Assembly: GCA_014381855.1 (NCBI GenBank)
Contig: JACNKV010000080.1
Location: 1 to 38,859, forward strand
DNA: 38,859 nt
Direction of reading: 5' to 3'
Origin: Fidelibacterota bacterium
GTDB taxonomy: Bacteria > Fidelibacterota > Marinisomatia > Marinisomatales > JACNKV01
A model generated the notes under the pieces. The model was not told the DNA's origin. It worked only from the letters and a program-made list of their open reading frames with translations, and searched no databases. Positions 27,504-37,200 of the stretch are shown piece after piece (position 1 is the first letter of the stretch; each line of letters begins with the position of its first letter). Position numbers and translations under genes: made by a program.

Positions 27504-27790
27504 TATTTATGATACGTTTTACTTTTAACCTTTTTCACTCGTTTAATCATTTTATCAACGGCATGATCGATAGATTTCGTTATATTATCTGTGGTTTCTT
27601 TTACATTCAAATTTCGTTGGGGAACGGATAAATTAATTTCCGTCGTATACGCATTATTTTCATGGGCTAATATAATATGGCAATGAGTCGCTCTGTTAAA
27701 TATTTTATAGATGCGCTGTACTTCAGCGTGGGCATATTCTTTCAGATTTTCAGGTGCGTGAAAATGTCTGGCTGTGAATTCGATCGTCAT
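27503..27790 (-). CDS. hpf: Ribosome hibernation-promoting factor, short form
   Basis: 95 residues of the HPF/RaiA (YfiA) family, which binds the 30S decoding region and inactivates ribosomes in stationary phase. The beta-alpha-beta-beta-beta-alpha fold is recognisable: MTIEFTARHFHAPENLKEYA, then HIILAHENNAYTTEINLSVP, ending in a basic helix (HAVDKMIKRVKKVKSKTYHK). The long-form dimerisation domain is absent, so this is the short type. A strong Shine-Dalgarno (AAAGGAGT) precedes the ATG. It follows xerC by 48 bp. Confidence 0.92.
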   Translation of the reverse strand: MTIEFTARHFHAPENLKEYAHAEVQRIYKIFNRATHCHIILAHENNAYTTEINLSVPQRNLNVKETTDNITKSIDHAVDKMIKRVKKVKSKTYHK

Positions 27791-27838
27791 AACGACTCCT
27801 TTGTTTGTGTTTATTAAGAGAAATGATACACATCATTT

Positions 27839-28762
27839 TCACTTGGAAGATGTACTTCCATGCGGATGAGCTTGTTGGTGGATGCGTTTCATTCGTTCGG
27901 GTTGAACGTGTGTGTAAATTTGTGTGGAAGACAGACTGCTATGCCCAAGAAGGTCTTTTACAGCACGGATGTCCGCTCCCCTGTCCATCATATGAGTTGC
28001 GAATGTATGGCGCAACATATGCGGCCCCAGTCCTTGTCCATCCGCCACCATTCGAATGTAGTCTCGAACACGTCGCTGGATGGTATATTTTGAAAGACGT
28101 TTGTTTTTTGTGGTAACAAACAAAGGGGTGTTGCCGGGTGTAGATTGTAAACAAATTCCTCGCATATTCAGGAAATTCTCTATACTAATTTTTGCATGTT
28201 TTCCAAATGGAGTCAACCTTTCTTTCCCGCCTTTTCCAATTATTTTCAAAAGGTTTTTCTCAGGATTAAAATCTCCGGTATTTAATTGAGCAAGTTCACT
28301 CAACCGAATACCGGTACTGTAAAACAGTTCCAAAATTGCCCGGTCACGTACGCCGTAAAAGGTGTTTTCAGGTGGGATGCTCATGAGTCGATCAATCACT
28401 TTAACGTCTAAATATGCCGGCAGAGATTTAAGTGTTTTCGGGGTCTTTACATGGATAGATGGATTGTCCCTAACAATTTCAGCCCGTAAGAGATATTTGA
28501 ACAGTGACTTCACAGATGCTAATCGCCGCGCAATCGTTTTACTCGTTAAACCTTTTTCAAATTCACTCCCCAAAAAATGCCGAATTAGAAGTTTGTCAAT
28601 CGTATTAAAATCATCAATATCCCGGCCGGAATACTGATCGCAAAATTGGTTAAATCGCTGTAAATCTGTTCGATACGCCTGAACAGTATGCAAAGAATAA
28701 TTGCGTTCTTTCTCAATATACGATAAAAATTCATTCACGATTTGGAGGGTATAGTCAGACAA
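27839..28762 (-). CDS. xerC: Tyrosine recombinase XerC
   Basis: Resolves chromosome dimers at dif with its partner Xer protein. 307 residues with an N-terminal SAM-like DNA-binding domain (FLSYIEKERNYSLHTVQAY) and a complete catalytic domain: R153 (STGIRLSEL), K180 (GKGGKERL), H248 and R251 (HMLRHTFATHM), H274 (LLGHSSLSSTQ) and nucleophile Y283 (IYTHV). The C-terminal ERMKRIHQQAHPHG tail is closer to XerC than XerD; that choice is moderate. It overlaps rluD by 8 bp and is embedded in a housekeeping operon, which argues against a phage or integron integrase. Confidence 0.92.
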   Translation of the reverse strand: MSDYTLQIVNEFLSYIEKERNYSLHTVQAYRTDLQRFNQFCDQYSGRDIDDFNTIDKLLIRHFLGSEFEKGLTSKTIARRLASVKSLFKYLLRAEIVRDNPSIHVKTPKTLKSLPAYLDVKVIDRLMSIPPENTFYGVRDRAILELFYSTGIRLSELAQLNTGDFNPEKNLLKIIGKGGKERLTPFGKHAKISIENFLNMRGICLQSTPGNTPLFVTTKNKRLSKYTIQRRVRDYIRMVADGQGLGPHMLRHTFATHMMDRGADIRAVKDLLGHSSLSSTQIYTHVQPERMKRIHQQAHPHGSTSSK

Positions 28763-29720
28763 GTAAACTCTCCATTGTTTTAAGAACAGTTTTCATATCG
28801 TTGGGGAAAGGCGCCTTAAAAGAGCATGGTTTGTCCGTCACTGGATGTGCAAACTCAAGAGCATGTGCATGCAAAGCATGGCGACCAATATCCTTGAGTG
28901 TTTTCTTCAGAGGTTGGGATATCTCAGGGATATAACCTTTCACTTTTGATTGACCTCCGGAATATTTATCGTCTCCAAAGATTGGATGTCCCATTGAAGC
29001 TGCGTGAACACGGATTTGGTGAGTTCGACCGGTCTTCGGAAAAAAATAAACCAAGCTAATATATCGAAGCGATTGTTGAACTTCATAAAGGGTGGTTGCT
29101 GATCTTCCATCTGTGGAAATTGTATACATTGTCGGATCAGATCGTTTACGCCCGATGGATTTTTCAATCGTTCCTGAAGGGTTTTTCCACTCTCCCCATG
29201 TAATGCCTGCATAGGTTTTTTTTACGCGTCTTTGTTCAAATTGTTTCGCAATATGGCTGTGCGCACGATTTGTTTTTGCAACTACCATCAGCCCGGATGT
29301 CTCCATATCCAGCCGGTGAACAATTCCAGGACGCATCGGACCATTCACATCTGACAAGTGTTTAAAATGGTACATAAGCGCATGAACGAGTGTCCCGCTA
29401 CGACGACCGGTTCCGGGATGCACCACCAACTCCGGAGGTTTATTGATGACAATAATTTCATCATCTTCATAGATCATATCAATCGGAATATTTTCCGGTT
29501 CAATTGTTTCAATAATTTTGGTTTCTTCGGGTAAAGTAATTGTTATCGCATCCGCTTTTTCGATGCGATAACTTGGTTTTGCAAATTCACCATTCACCGT
29601 TACACGATGGTTAAGAATATGCTGCTTTATACGTGTTCTGGAGAGTGATTCCAGTTTATCGGAGAGGAATTGATCGAGACGGGTTCCATCCGTCTCTGCA
29701 ATAAAGGAAAGGGATGTCAA
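28755..29720 (-). CDS. rluD: 23S rRNA pseudouridine synthase, RluD type
   Basis: Converts uridines of 23S rRNA to pseudouridine. 321 residues: an N-terminal S4 RNA-binding domain (RLDQFLSDKLESLSRTRIKQ), then the RluA/RluD catalytic domain with IVHRLDMETSGLMVVAK (catalytic D138) and KTGRTHQIRVHAASMGHPIFGDDKY. The S4 domain and the company of lspA favour RluD over RluA/RluC. The start overlaps the lspA stop by 4 bp (ATGA). Confidence 0.93.
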   Translation of the reverse strand: MTSLSFIAETDGTRLDQFLSDKLESLSRTRIKQHILNHRVTVNGEFAKPSYRIEKADAITITLPEETKIIETIEPENIPIDMIYEDDEIIVINKPPELVVHPGTGRRSGTLVHALMYHFKHLSDVNGPMRPGIVHRLDMETSGLMVVAKTNRAHSHIAKQFEQRRVKKTYAGITWGEWKNPSGTIEKSIGRKRSDPTMYTISTDGRSATTLYEVQQSLRYISLVYFFPKTGRTHQIRVHAASMGHPIFGDDKYSGGQSKVKGYIPEISQPLKKTLKDIGRHALHAHALEFAHPVTDKPCSFKAPFPNDMKTVLKTMESLLV

Positions 29721-30193
29721 GCAGATTGAGGTGGTGATTCCGGCTTAGGTTGCAGAAAAAATGAGTAGTACAAAAATAAAACCATCCCGACGGTAACCGC
29801 GGAATCTGCCACGTTGAAAATGTACCAATGGTAAGTGCCAAAAATAAAATCAAAGAAATCGGCAACTTCTCTGAAAATGACACGATCTATCAGATTTCCG
29901 ATCGCACCGCCAAGAATCAGTGCCAATGCGCTACGCAAAACCCACGACGATTTTCTTTCTGTCCATAAATACACAAGTAGAAGGATGGTCATTATAAACG
30001 ATGCGGCAGTAAAAACGTAGATCCCGCCGTTAAAATTGATTCCGAAAGCCATCCCATTATTTGTTACATACGTCAGATGAAAAAAGTCCTTAATTACGGG
30101 TATGGATTCATGAAGATCCATTTTACTGCGCACCAACACCTTTGTGATTTGATCGAGAACAATCACAAAGGCAGTCATAAACAATACTGTCAT
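29717..30193 (-). CDS. lspA: Lipoprotein signal peptidase (signal peptidase II)
   Basis: Cleaves prolipoproteins at the lipobox cysteine in the inner membrane; substrates in this window include the Omp28-like and TPR lipoproteins. 158 residues from the ATG at 30193, which overlaps the stop of the upstream gene as ATGA. A start at 30223 would add ten non-family residues. Four membrane segments are visible, with catalytic aspartates in GNLIDR (D103) and FNVADS (D130) and the VTNNGMAFG motif. Confidence 0.95.
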   Translation of the reverse strand: MTVLFMTAFVIVLDQITKVLVRSKMDLHESIPVIKDFFHLTYVTNNGMAFGINFNGGIYVFTAASFIMTILLLVYLWTERKSSWVLRSALALILGGAIGNLIDRVIFREVADFFDFIFGTYHWYIFNVADSAVTVGMVLFLYYSFFLQPKPESPPQSA

Positions 30194-30588
30194 ACAAGAT
30201 TCAGCTTTTGTTTTGTTTTGCAATCAACGCATTTAGTCGCATTTGGTACTTCGACCATTCTTTCCTTTGGAATCAGTTCTTCACAAATGGCACAAATACC
30301 GAATTCTCCACGATCAATTCGTTCTAATGCATCTTCAAGATTCCTATAATACGCACTCTCCCGAGCCATAAATAGATAGCTCTTCTCACGTTCATGAGAA
30401 TCTGTTCCTGCGTCTGCCATATGCACACTGTAAACAGAATCCGGAGACAAACCGGCATCCGAGGAAAAATCATTCCCCATCGATTCCTTTATATCTGCAT
30501 TATCCTGCGAAGTCACATCCATTTTCTTTTCGATAATTTTCCGAAATTTATTTAATTCGGTTTTTGTGTATCGTTTTTTAGTTGACAT
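30190..30588 (-). CDS. DksA/TraR-family zinc-finger protein
   Basis: 132 residues. An N-terminal coiled-coil region (KTELNKFRKIIEKKMD, and YRNLEDALERIDRGEFG) leads into a C4 zinc finger, CAIC and CVDC (C99, C102, C120, C123), with the ICEELIPKERM signature. DksA/TraR proteins bind RNA polymerase through the secondary channel and modulate transcription, often with ppGpp. The acidic coiled-coil tip residues of true DksA are not evident, so this may be a DksA-like protein of different action. A strong Shine-Dalgarno (AAAGGAGGT) precedes it. It is located between ileS (13 bp) and lspA (overlap). Confidence 0.9.
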   Translation of the reverse strand: MSTKKRYTKTELNKFRKIIEKKMDVTSQDNADIKESMGNDFSSDAGLSPDSVYSVHMADAGTDSHEREKSYLFMARESAYYRNLEDALERIDRGEFGICAICEELIPKERMVEVPNATKCVDCKTKQKLNLV

Positions 30589-30601
30589 AACAAACCTCCT
30601 T

Positions 30602-33600
30602 TTAGTTTGAAATTCGTTTAATTCCTAAAGTAACAGATTCACCTCTGATGTCAAATGTGGTCTGATATTCCCCTTCTTCAAATTCAGAGTTCATTGAGAC
30701 GGTTAATGTCTCACTGCAAAAATAACCACGGTAAGTATGAACAGCAGGCTCAATGTCACCGGGGAATTTACCCAATACTTCAATACGATCCTCTACGGCA
30801 AAATCTGCATCCTTCCGCATGATCTGTACCTGACGAATCACATCCCTCACGATTCCTTCCTGTTTTAATTCATCTGTTAACGTCGTGACTAACGCTACTG
30901 TGATTCCTTCATCTGATGCAGACGTCAAGCCTTCAGGAGATTGTTTTTCCACTAAAATATCTTCCCAAGTGATAGTGAAAGACCTCTCATCACTCTGTAG
31001 AGAAATCTCCTGTGATGTTTGCAGTTTCGTAACAATCGTTTCACCATCAATGTCTGCCAATAGCTTTCGAATCGTTTGTAAATCCTTTCCGTATTTTTGT
31101 CCTAAGATTGGAAAGTTTGGCTTCACATGATATTTAATCAACTCAAGCGGGCTGTCGACTGCTTTAATGTTTTTGACATTTAATTCGTCTAATATAACTG
31201 TTTTATGTTCTTCTATAAATAGAGATAGCTCATTATCTTTAACGTGATACATTAATGTAGAGAGCGGTTGGCGGATTTTTAAGTTAGCCTTATTCCTTGC
31301 AGACCTTCCTAGTTCAACCAGCTTTTTTTGAGCATCCATCTGACGCATCAATTTGTCATCAATAAAATGTGGATTAGCCGTAGGATACTCACAAAGATGT
31401 ACGCTGTCTTTTACAGAATCACCTGTCCCTGATTTCAGATTTTGGTACATCTCTTCCGTAACAAACGGAAGCATTGGCGCTAATAGTTTTACGGTATTCA
31501 TTAAAACATCATATAAAGTTTGGTACGCTGCCATTTTATCCGAATCATTATCGCTTTTCCAAAATCTCCGTCGATTTCTGCGAATGTACCAATTGGATAA
31601 ATCTTCCAAAAACCTCTCTACTTTTCGCATGAATTTATCGACTCTGTACTGCGTAAAGGCGTCGTTTGCATCCTGAATCAATTGATGCATTTTTGCACGT
31701 ATCCACACATCCAGAATGTTCAAATCTTTTTCATCCACTTCAGAAGTTGCCGGGTCGAACCCATCCACGGCAGCATAGGTAGAAAAGAATGAATACGAAT
31801 TCCATAACGTGAGAAGTTTCTTGCGGATATCATTTGCCGGTCCATAGCCAAAAAGGAGATTGTGCTCAACATTTTGATTGATGTAAAGCCACCGCATCAC
31901 ATCTACCCCCATTTTCTCGGCAGCTTCGTCGAACCAAATAGCATTCCCCCAGGATTTATGCATATCCCGCCCGGTTTCATCTTTCACAAGGGCGTGCCCA
32001 AGGAGTGTTTTAAACGGAGTTTTCTCCTCTAATAATGCGGACATCGCCAGCAAAGAATAAAACCAGTTGCGGAACTGCCCCGGAAAACATTCCGTGATAA
32101 ACTCTGCCGGAAACCATTTTTCCCAGTAATCTTTATCTGTCGTGTATTTTAGTGTGGAAAACGGAACAATTCCCGCATCAAGCCATGGATTACCAACGTC
32201 CAAAATTCGGGTTCCTATCAATCCGGTTTCCGGATGACGGATTTTTACATGGTCAATCCAGGGGCGATGAGGGCTATTTCCCGCAAATTTACTCCAACCT
32301 TCCACGGAAAGTTCTTTTAATTCATCTTTAGAACCAACAACATAAAACGATCCGTCTTCGAATGTCCAGATAGGAAGCGCAAGTCCCCAAAACCGTTTTT
32401 TTGAGATCATCCAATCGCCCATATTTTCAAGCCATTCTATCTCACGATCGTGTCCCCATTCCGGAATCCAATTGATATCTCCGACAACTTTTTTAATTTG
32501 GTCGCGCCAATCCATGTTGATGTACCACTCGTCCACAATCCTGAAGACGAGTTCATCTCCCGATCGCCAGCAATGCGGATAAATATGCGGATATTTTTCG
32601 ACGTGGATTAAAATATTTCTTTCTTTTAAATCTTCAATAATTTTGTCTTTGGTACTTTCGTCGGTGGCACTCAATCCTGTGAGCCAACCAAAGCCTTCGA
32701 TAAAACAAGAACTTTCATCCAACGGAGCGATATTGACAAATCCTAGTTTTTTTCCCATAACATGATCGATATCTCCACATCCCGGCGCTATATGGACAAT
32801 CCCCGTCCCTTCGCCCGCTACCACAATGTCATTACCTATATCATCTTTTCCTCCGTCAATCACTTTATGACATGCCACGCCGTCTTTTTGGAGAGCCTCA
32901 TTGATAAATGGAAATCCGCCCATTGTTTTTTGTGCTTCAAAATGGTCGTACGGACCTTCGTACTCCCAGCCAATCATTTCCGCACCTTTAAGTGTACTTT
33001 CAATGGTGTATCCGCCGTGTTCCTTAAAAATTTGCTCGATAGTTTTTAATTTTGGAACACCGTCTACCCATTGCTTTTTTTCTTTAAATTGTTTTTCAAG
33101 ACGTTGAAACTTTAGATTCTCTTCAGCAAAATAATACACAGAACCATCTGCGGCACGGAGCTTAACATAATCAAGATTCTTGTTGACGGCAGCCGCAACA
33201 TTGGATGTCAGCGTCCATGGTGTTGTCGTCCAAACCAGCAGATATTCTTTTTCCCTTCCCTTTAGCGGAAACTGCACAAAAATGGAGTCATGTGCTACCA
33301 ACTTCCGTCCTTCGATGATCTCCATTTGGGAGTAGGATGTCCCTGATCGGCCTGACCATGGAACAACATCTTTCCCGCGATATATTTTTCCCTGTTCAAA
33401 TAATTTTTTTAAGAATGCCCAAATCGTATAATTGTTTTCATCGGACATCGTATAATAGGAGTTTTCCCAGTCCATCCAATAGCCAAGTCTTTTGGACTGT
33501 TCCGTCTGGACGCCCGAGTATTTCTGGACGCGTTCTTTACACAGGTTGACAAATTTTTCGATTCCAAACTGTTCCACTTCTCGTTTTGTATGAAAACCGA

Positions 33601-33901
33601 GTTCTTTTTCAACTTCAATTTCCACCCACAATCCCTGACAATCAAACCCGTTCTGATACCGCAGTTGATGACCGGTCATCGCTTTATATCGTTGGAAAAG
33701 GTCTTTTAACGTTCTGCCCCAGGCGTGATGCACTCCCATCGGATTATTTGCCGTAATCGGGCCATCGATAAAACTCCACTCGGGTTTATCTTTGTTCTGT
33801 TCAACCAGTTTTTGAAATGTTTGGTTCTTTTCCCAAAATTCCAAAATCCGGTGTTCCATCTCAACAAAATTTATTTTTGAATTTACTTTTTTAATCGTCA
33901 T
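30602..33901 (-). CDS. ileS: Isoleucyl-tRNA synthetase (long type)
   Basis: Charges tRNA-Ile and edits misactivated valine. 1099 residues, longer than the E. coli type and typical of the second bacterial/eukaryote-like clade. The HIGH region reads NNPMGVHHAWGRTLKD (HHAWG at 58-62). The editing (CP1) domain contains LLVWTTTPWTLTSNVA. The KMSKS position reads GRDMHKSWGNAIW (M647-S650), a variant I recall from some clade-2 enzymes. The C-terminal zinc finger of the E. coli type is absent. Clade-2 IleRS is often linked to mupirocin tolerance in the literature; that is not shown here. First gene of the ileS-dksA/traR-lspA-rluD-xerC-hpf run. Confidence 0.97.
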   Translation of the reverse strand: MTIKKVNSKINFVEMEHRILEFWEKNQTFQKLVEQNKDKPEWSFIDGPITANNPMGVHHAWGRTLKDLFQRYKAMTGHQLRYQNGFDCQGLWVEIEVEKELGFHTKREVEQFGIEKFVNLCKERVQKYSGVQTEQSKRLGYWMDWENSYYTMSDENNYTIWAFLKKLFEQGKIYRGKDVVPWSGRSGTSYSQMEIIEGRKLVAHDSIFVQFPLKGREKEYLLVWTTTPWTLTSNVAAAVNKNLDYVKLRAADGSVYYFAEENLKFQRLEKQFKEKKQWVDGVPKLKTIEQIFKEHGGYTIESTLKGAEMIGWEYEGPYDHFEAQKTMGGFPFINEALQKDGVACHKVIDGGKDDIGNDIVVAGEGTGIVHIAPGCGDIDHVMGKKLGFVNIAPLDESSCFIEGFGWLTGLSATDESTKDKIIEDLKERNILIHVEKYPHIYPHCWRSGDELVFRIVDEWYINMDWRDQIKKVVGDINWIPEWGHDREIEWLENMGDWMISKKRFWGLALPIWTFEDGSFYVVGSKDELKELSVEGWSKFAGNSPHRPWIDHVKIRHPETGLIGTRILDVGNPWLDAGIVPFSTLKYTTDKDYWEKWFPAEFITECFPGQFRNWFYSLLAMSALLEEKTPFKTLLGHALVKDETGRDMHKSWGNAIWFDEAAEKMGVDVMRWLYINQNVEHNLLFGYGPANDIRKKLLTLWNSYSFFSTYAAVDGFDPATSEVDEKDLNILDVWIRAKMHQLIQDANDAFTQYRVDKFMRKVERFLEDLSNWYIRRNRRRFWKSDNDSDKMAAYQTLYDVLMNTVKLLAPMLPFVTEEMYQNLKSGTGDSVKDSVHLCEYPTANPHFIDDKLMRQMDAQKKLVELGRSARNKANLKIRQPLSTLMYHVKDNELSLFIEEHKTVILDELNVKNIKAVDSPLELIKYHVKPNFPILGQKYGKDLQTIRKLLADIDGETIVTKLQTSQEISLQSDERSFTITWEDILVEKQSPEGLTSASDEGITVALVTTLTDELKQEGIVRDVIRQVQIMRKDADFAVEDRIEVLGKFPGDIEPAVHTYRGYFCSETLTVSMNSEFEEGEYQTTFDIRGESVTLGIKRISN

Positions 33902-34074
33902 ATGTTTAGGAAATGTAATTAAATCTAATTTATTACAAGCGGGAATTTAATTGTAAATGACATCTTTACCAACGAAGTGTTTGGCTAAAATCGTCAAATT
34001 TACAGACATAGTATCCACCTGGCGGTAAATTGAAGTCAATATATTTTAGTTCCTGAATGACAAAGTCGGGCAAA

Positions 34075-34112
34075 CCCTCCAGAGGCGGGCAGGCCCTCCA
34101 GAGGCGAGCAGG
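34075..34112. repeat. 19-bp direct repeat, two copies
   Basis: CCCTCCAGAGGCGGGCAGG (34075-34093) is followed directly by the same sequence with one change, G to A (34094-34112). It is GC-rich in an AT-rich spacer, which hints at a mobile or family repeat also present elsewhere in the genome. Confidence 0.8.
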
Positions 34113-34130
34113 CAGGCGCTTCGCTTCGAC

Positions 34131-34178
34131 ATTATCAATTATCCATTATCAATTATCCATTATCAATTATTCATTAAC
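34131..34178. repeat. Period-14 tandem repeat, about 3.4 copies
   Basis: The unit ATTATCAATTATCC occurs twice exactly, once with a terminal TC in place of CC, and once as a 6-base remnant. It is AT-rich and may vary in copy number by slippage. It lies 35 bp upstream of the ATG at 34213, where copy-number change could alter promoter spacing. Confidence 0.85.
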
Positions 34179-34212
34179 ATAGTGTAATTTCTGTTATTAA
34201 ATATTCCCACTG

Positions 34213-37200
34213 ATGAAGAAATACCTACAAACACACTATTCTCCTGAGCAGCTGATAGAAAACGCAAACGCCCTACTTGTGGAGTCTGCGAACCAACAAA
34301 TCCATGATTTTCTTAAATTGGGACACCGGACTGAGATCAACCAAGTATTTTCCGACCCGGAGCAGAAAAATACTTGGCTGACTCTTTTAGTGCAGCTCAT
34401 CCGTCAATCCGGATTCCATACAGGACAAGTATTTCAGCAACGGGCACACACGTATGCGGAAAAACCCGTTTTTCAGGTTATACATGATCAAGCCATCACT
34501 CCTGTATCCTATGGTGATGCGTGGAAAAAAATCCAACACATCGCAAATGCGCTTACTACGGTGACGAAAAAGAATGATCAACCTGTCATCGGAATCTTTA
34601 CTCCAAATTCTCTCGAAGGAGCTCTAATTGATCTCGCTTGTTTATCCTTCGGTTTTCGCGTGGTACCAATTCCTGCAAATTCTACACTGCATTATCTGGA
34701 TTTCATCATAAACCACGCCAGTATTACAGACTTATTTATTGGCGGTGAAACGCCTTCTTCCCTCTTCATTCAACTCCCGGCGGATGTCTCCTTGTCCTCG
34801 GTAGTCCTCTTGCCGAATGCCACGATATCAGATGAATCTTATATTCTCTGGGATGACTTTCTTGCTCAACGTTCTTCCCGCAATGATCCACAACTTAAAG
34901 ACCGCCTAAACCGGACAGATATGGATGAGATTGCAACCATCATGTATACGTCAGGGACAACAGCAAACCCCAAAGGAATTGTGTTCACGCAGACGAATCT
35001 AATCTCCAAACGATTTGCCCGTGCACTGGCAATCCCTGATATGAGTTCTGATGATACGTTACTTGCCTTTCTCCCCCTTTACCACACCTTCGGTAGATAC
35101 TTAGAGCTTATGGGATCTATGTTTCATGGTGCGACGTACACCTTCGCTGAATCCACCATGTTCAAGACGTTACTGAAAGATTTTTCGGTTGCAAAACCCA
35201 CAGTGTTTATCAGTATACCTAAACGGTGGATTCAAATCCATGAGCAGGTGAGCAACCAAATTCCAATTGACGATGCAAAACCGGAATTGGTGCGGAAAAC
35301 ACTTCACAAACTGACCGGTGGTCACCTTCGAATCGGGCTTTCTGCCGCCGGATATCTTGACCCGGATCTATTTCAATTTTATCACCAACACGGTATTACC
35401 CTGCTAAGCGGCTACGGAATGACCGAAGCCACCGGCGGAATTACGATGACTCCGGTGGATGATTATGTCGTGAATTCTGTTGGGAAGCCACTCCCCGGAG
35501 TGGAGTTATCCCTTGGCGAAGATAATGAACTCCTCTTGCGTGGTCCGTACATTTCAAAAGGTTATTTCGGAAAAACCATCACACCGGCCCTGAAAAACGG
35601 CTGGTTTCACACCGGCGATATCTTTGAGAAAAAAAACGGACATTATTTCATCCTGGATCGAAAAAAAGAAATTTATAAAAACAGCCGGGGGCAAACCATT
35701 TCTCCGCAGCGAATCGAAAATATGTTTCAGGATTTTGAAGCCATCAAATCAGTATTTCTTGTCGGAGATATGAAGGAATATAATACGCTCTTGATTTATC
35801 CTGATCGTCGGGCAGAATCACTATCTGAACCCAACAGTAAACCGGATGACATTCGCGAGCTTTTCGGCTCTCTCGTTCAATCGGTGAATAGTTTTTTATC
35901 TCCGTATGAGCGGATTGTAAACTTTGCAATTATCCGGCGTGACTTTTCCTCAGAACACGGGGAGCTGACACCGAAAAGTACGTATAAACGTAAACAGATC
36001 CTCAAGAACTTTTCGGATATTATCGAGCCGATGTATGAAAAACATTATTTGCCCATCATCCACGATGAAATGGAAATCCGCATCCCGAAATGGCTGATGC
36101 GGGAAAAAGGGATTATTTCTACCGATATCACTTGGGACGGGAAATCAATCTCTGCGGGAAAAAGCTCAAACAAACTTACATCTCAGCGACAAGAATCTCA
36201 TATCAAATTTGGAGATTTTCTTTACGCCGTGCCCAATAATATCACGGATATGGAAGATTTGCTCCGATCACCCGACCTATGGTTGGGTAATCAGGAATTA
36301 GTCGATTTTACCGGACAAATCGCGTTTCGTATTTCCAATGATGAATCGATGTCTGCCATTCAACTTCATTCCAAAGGATTCACGTACAACCACCGTCCTA
36401 TCCCTGCCAAGTTTATCGATGATCTAAAACACGCCTTGCGAAAGCATGTGTACACATTGCGCCATTTGCATCAGGCGGGGTTTGTTCTCATTCAGGATAA
36501 ACACTACGGAGCCCTCATTGCTCTGAACTATTTGCACCAAACACTTGAACACGCGAATCGGGAGCTGCAATCTCTGGCGGTTAAGCTTCTCATGAGGACA
36601 CAATCCCACCCCGTGCCGCGTATCCGTGTCAAATCGCTAGAATACCTCCTCCCTCACATCACAGGGGAACTGTTCTTGGAACTGCTGATTAACACGCATA
36701 AAATGAGCCATTCTTCCGAAGCAATCGAAGACATGATTCTTAGCACGGATCTTATCCAAAAAACACATTTTGACGCACTGCTCCAATATCTGGGTTCTAT
36801 CCGTCTCAGCAGGGATGAATCGTCCATCCCATCGCATTCGTTTATCCAAATTTTACTCAAAACGGTATCTCAATACGGAAAAAAACATCCAACCAGTTAT
36901 ATTTGGGCTAGAGCAGAACTCATTTATTGGCATCAGCCGCATTTACCTGAGCTGCTACAAACAACAGCTTCAGAAGCATTTGATATGCTGACGCTTGGAT
37001 TCCGTTCGTGGTTGGGGAAAAATCATCGCTTGGCAATTGACAGAGAAACGGGTGAAGAATATACATGGAAAGACGTGGTCACATTTGATTCGAATGTTGA
37101 CGAATCCCACCGCCGGCTACTGTTGGAGGTTCTTCGCCAAACACCGATGTTGCGTGAAGCTGTGTTTCTTTTTTCAAAACGCCGGCTCATTCAACTGGAC

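Larger units (their letters stand above)
33902..34212. other. Divergent intergenic region with two kinds of tandem repeat
   Basis: The 311-bp spacer separates ileS (minus) from the acyl-CoA synthetase fusion (plus), so it should hold promoters for both; none is convincing by eye. It contains a 19-bp direct repeat and a 14-bp tandem repeat, described separately. No ORF or RNA is apparent, and no Shine-Dalgarno precedes either start codon. Confidence 0.6.

Noticed and set aside
27839..28762. Tyrosine recombinase as a mobile-element integrase
   Set aside because: It overlaps rluD in a housekeeping operon, has normal Xer length and tail, and no attachment site or cargo is nearby.
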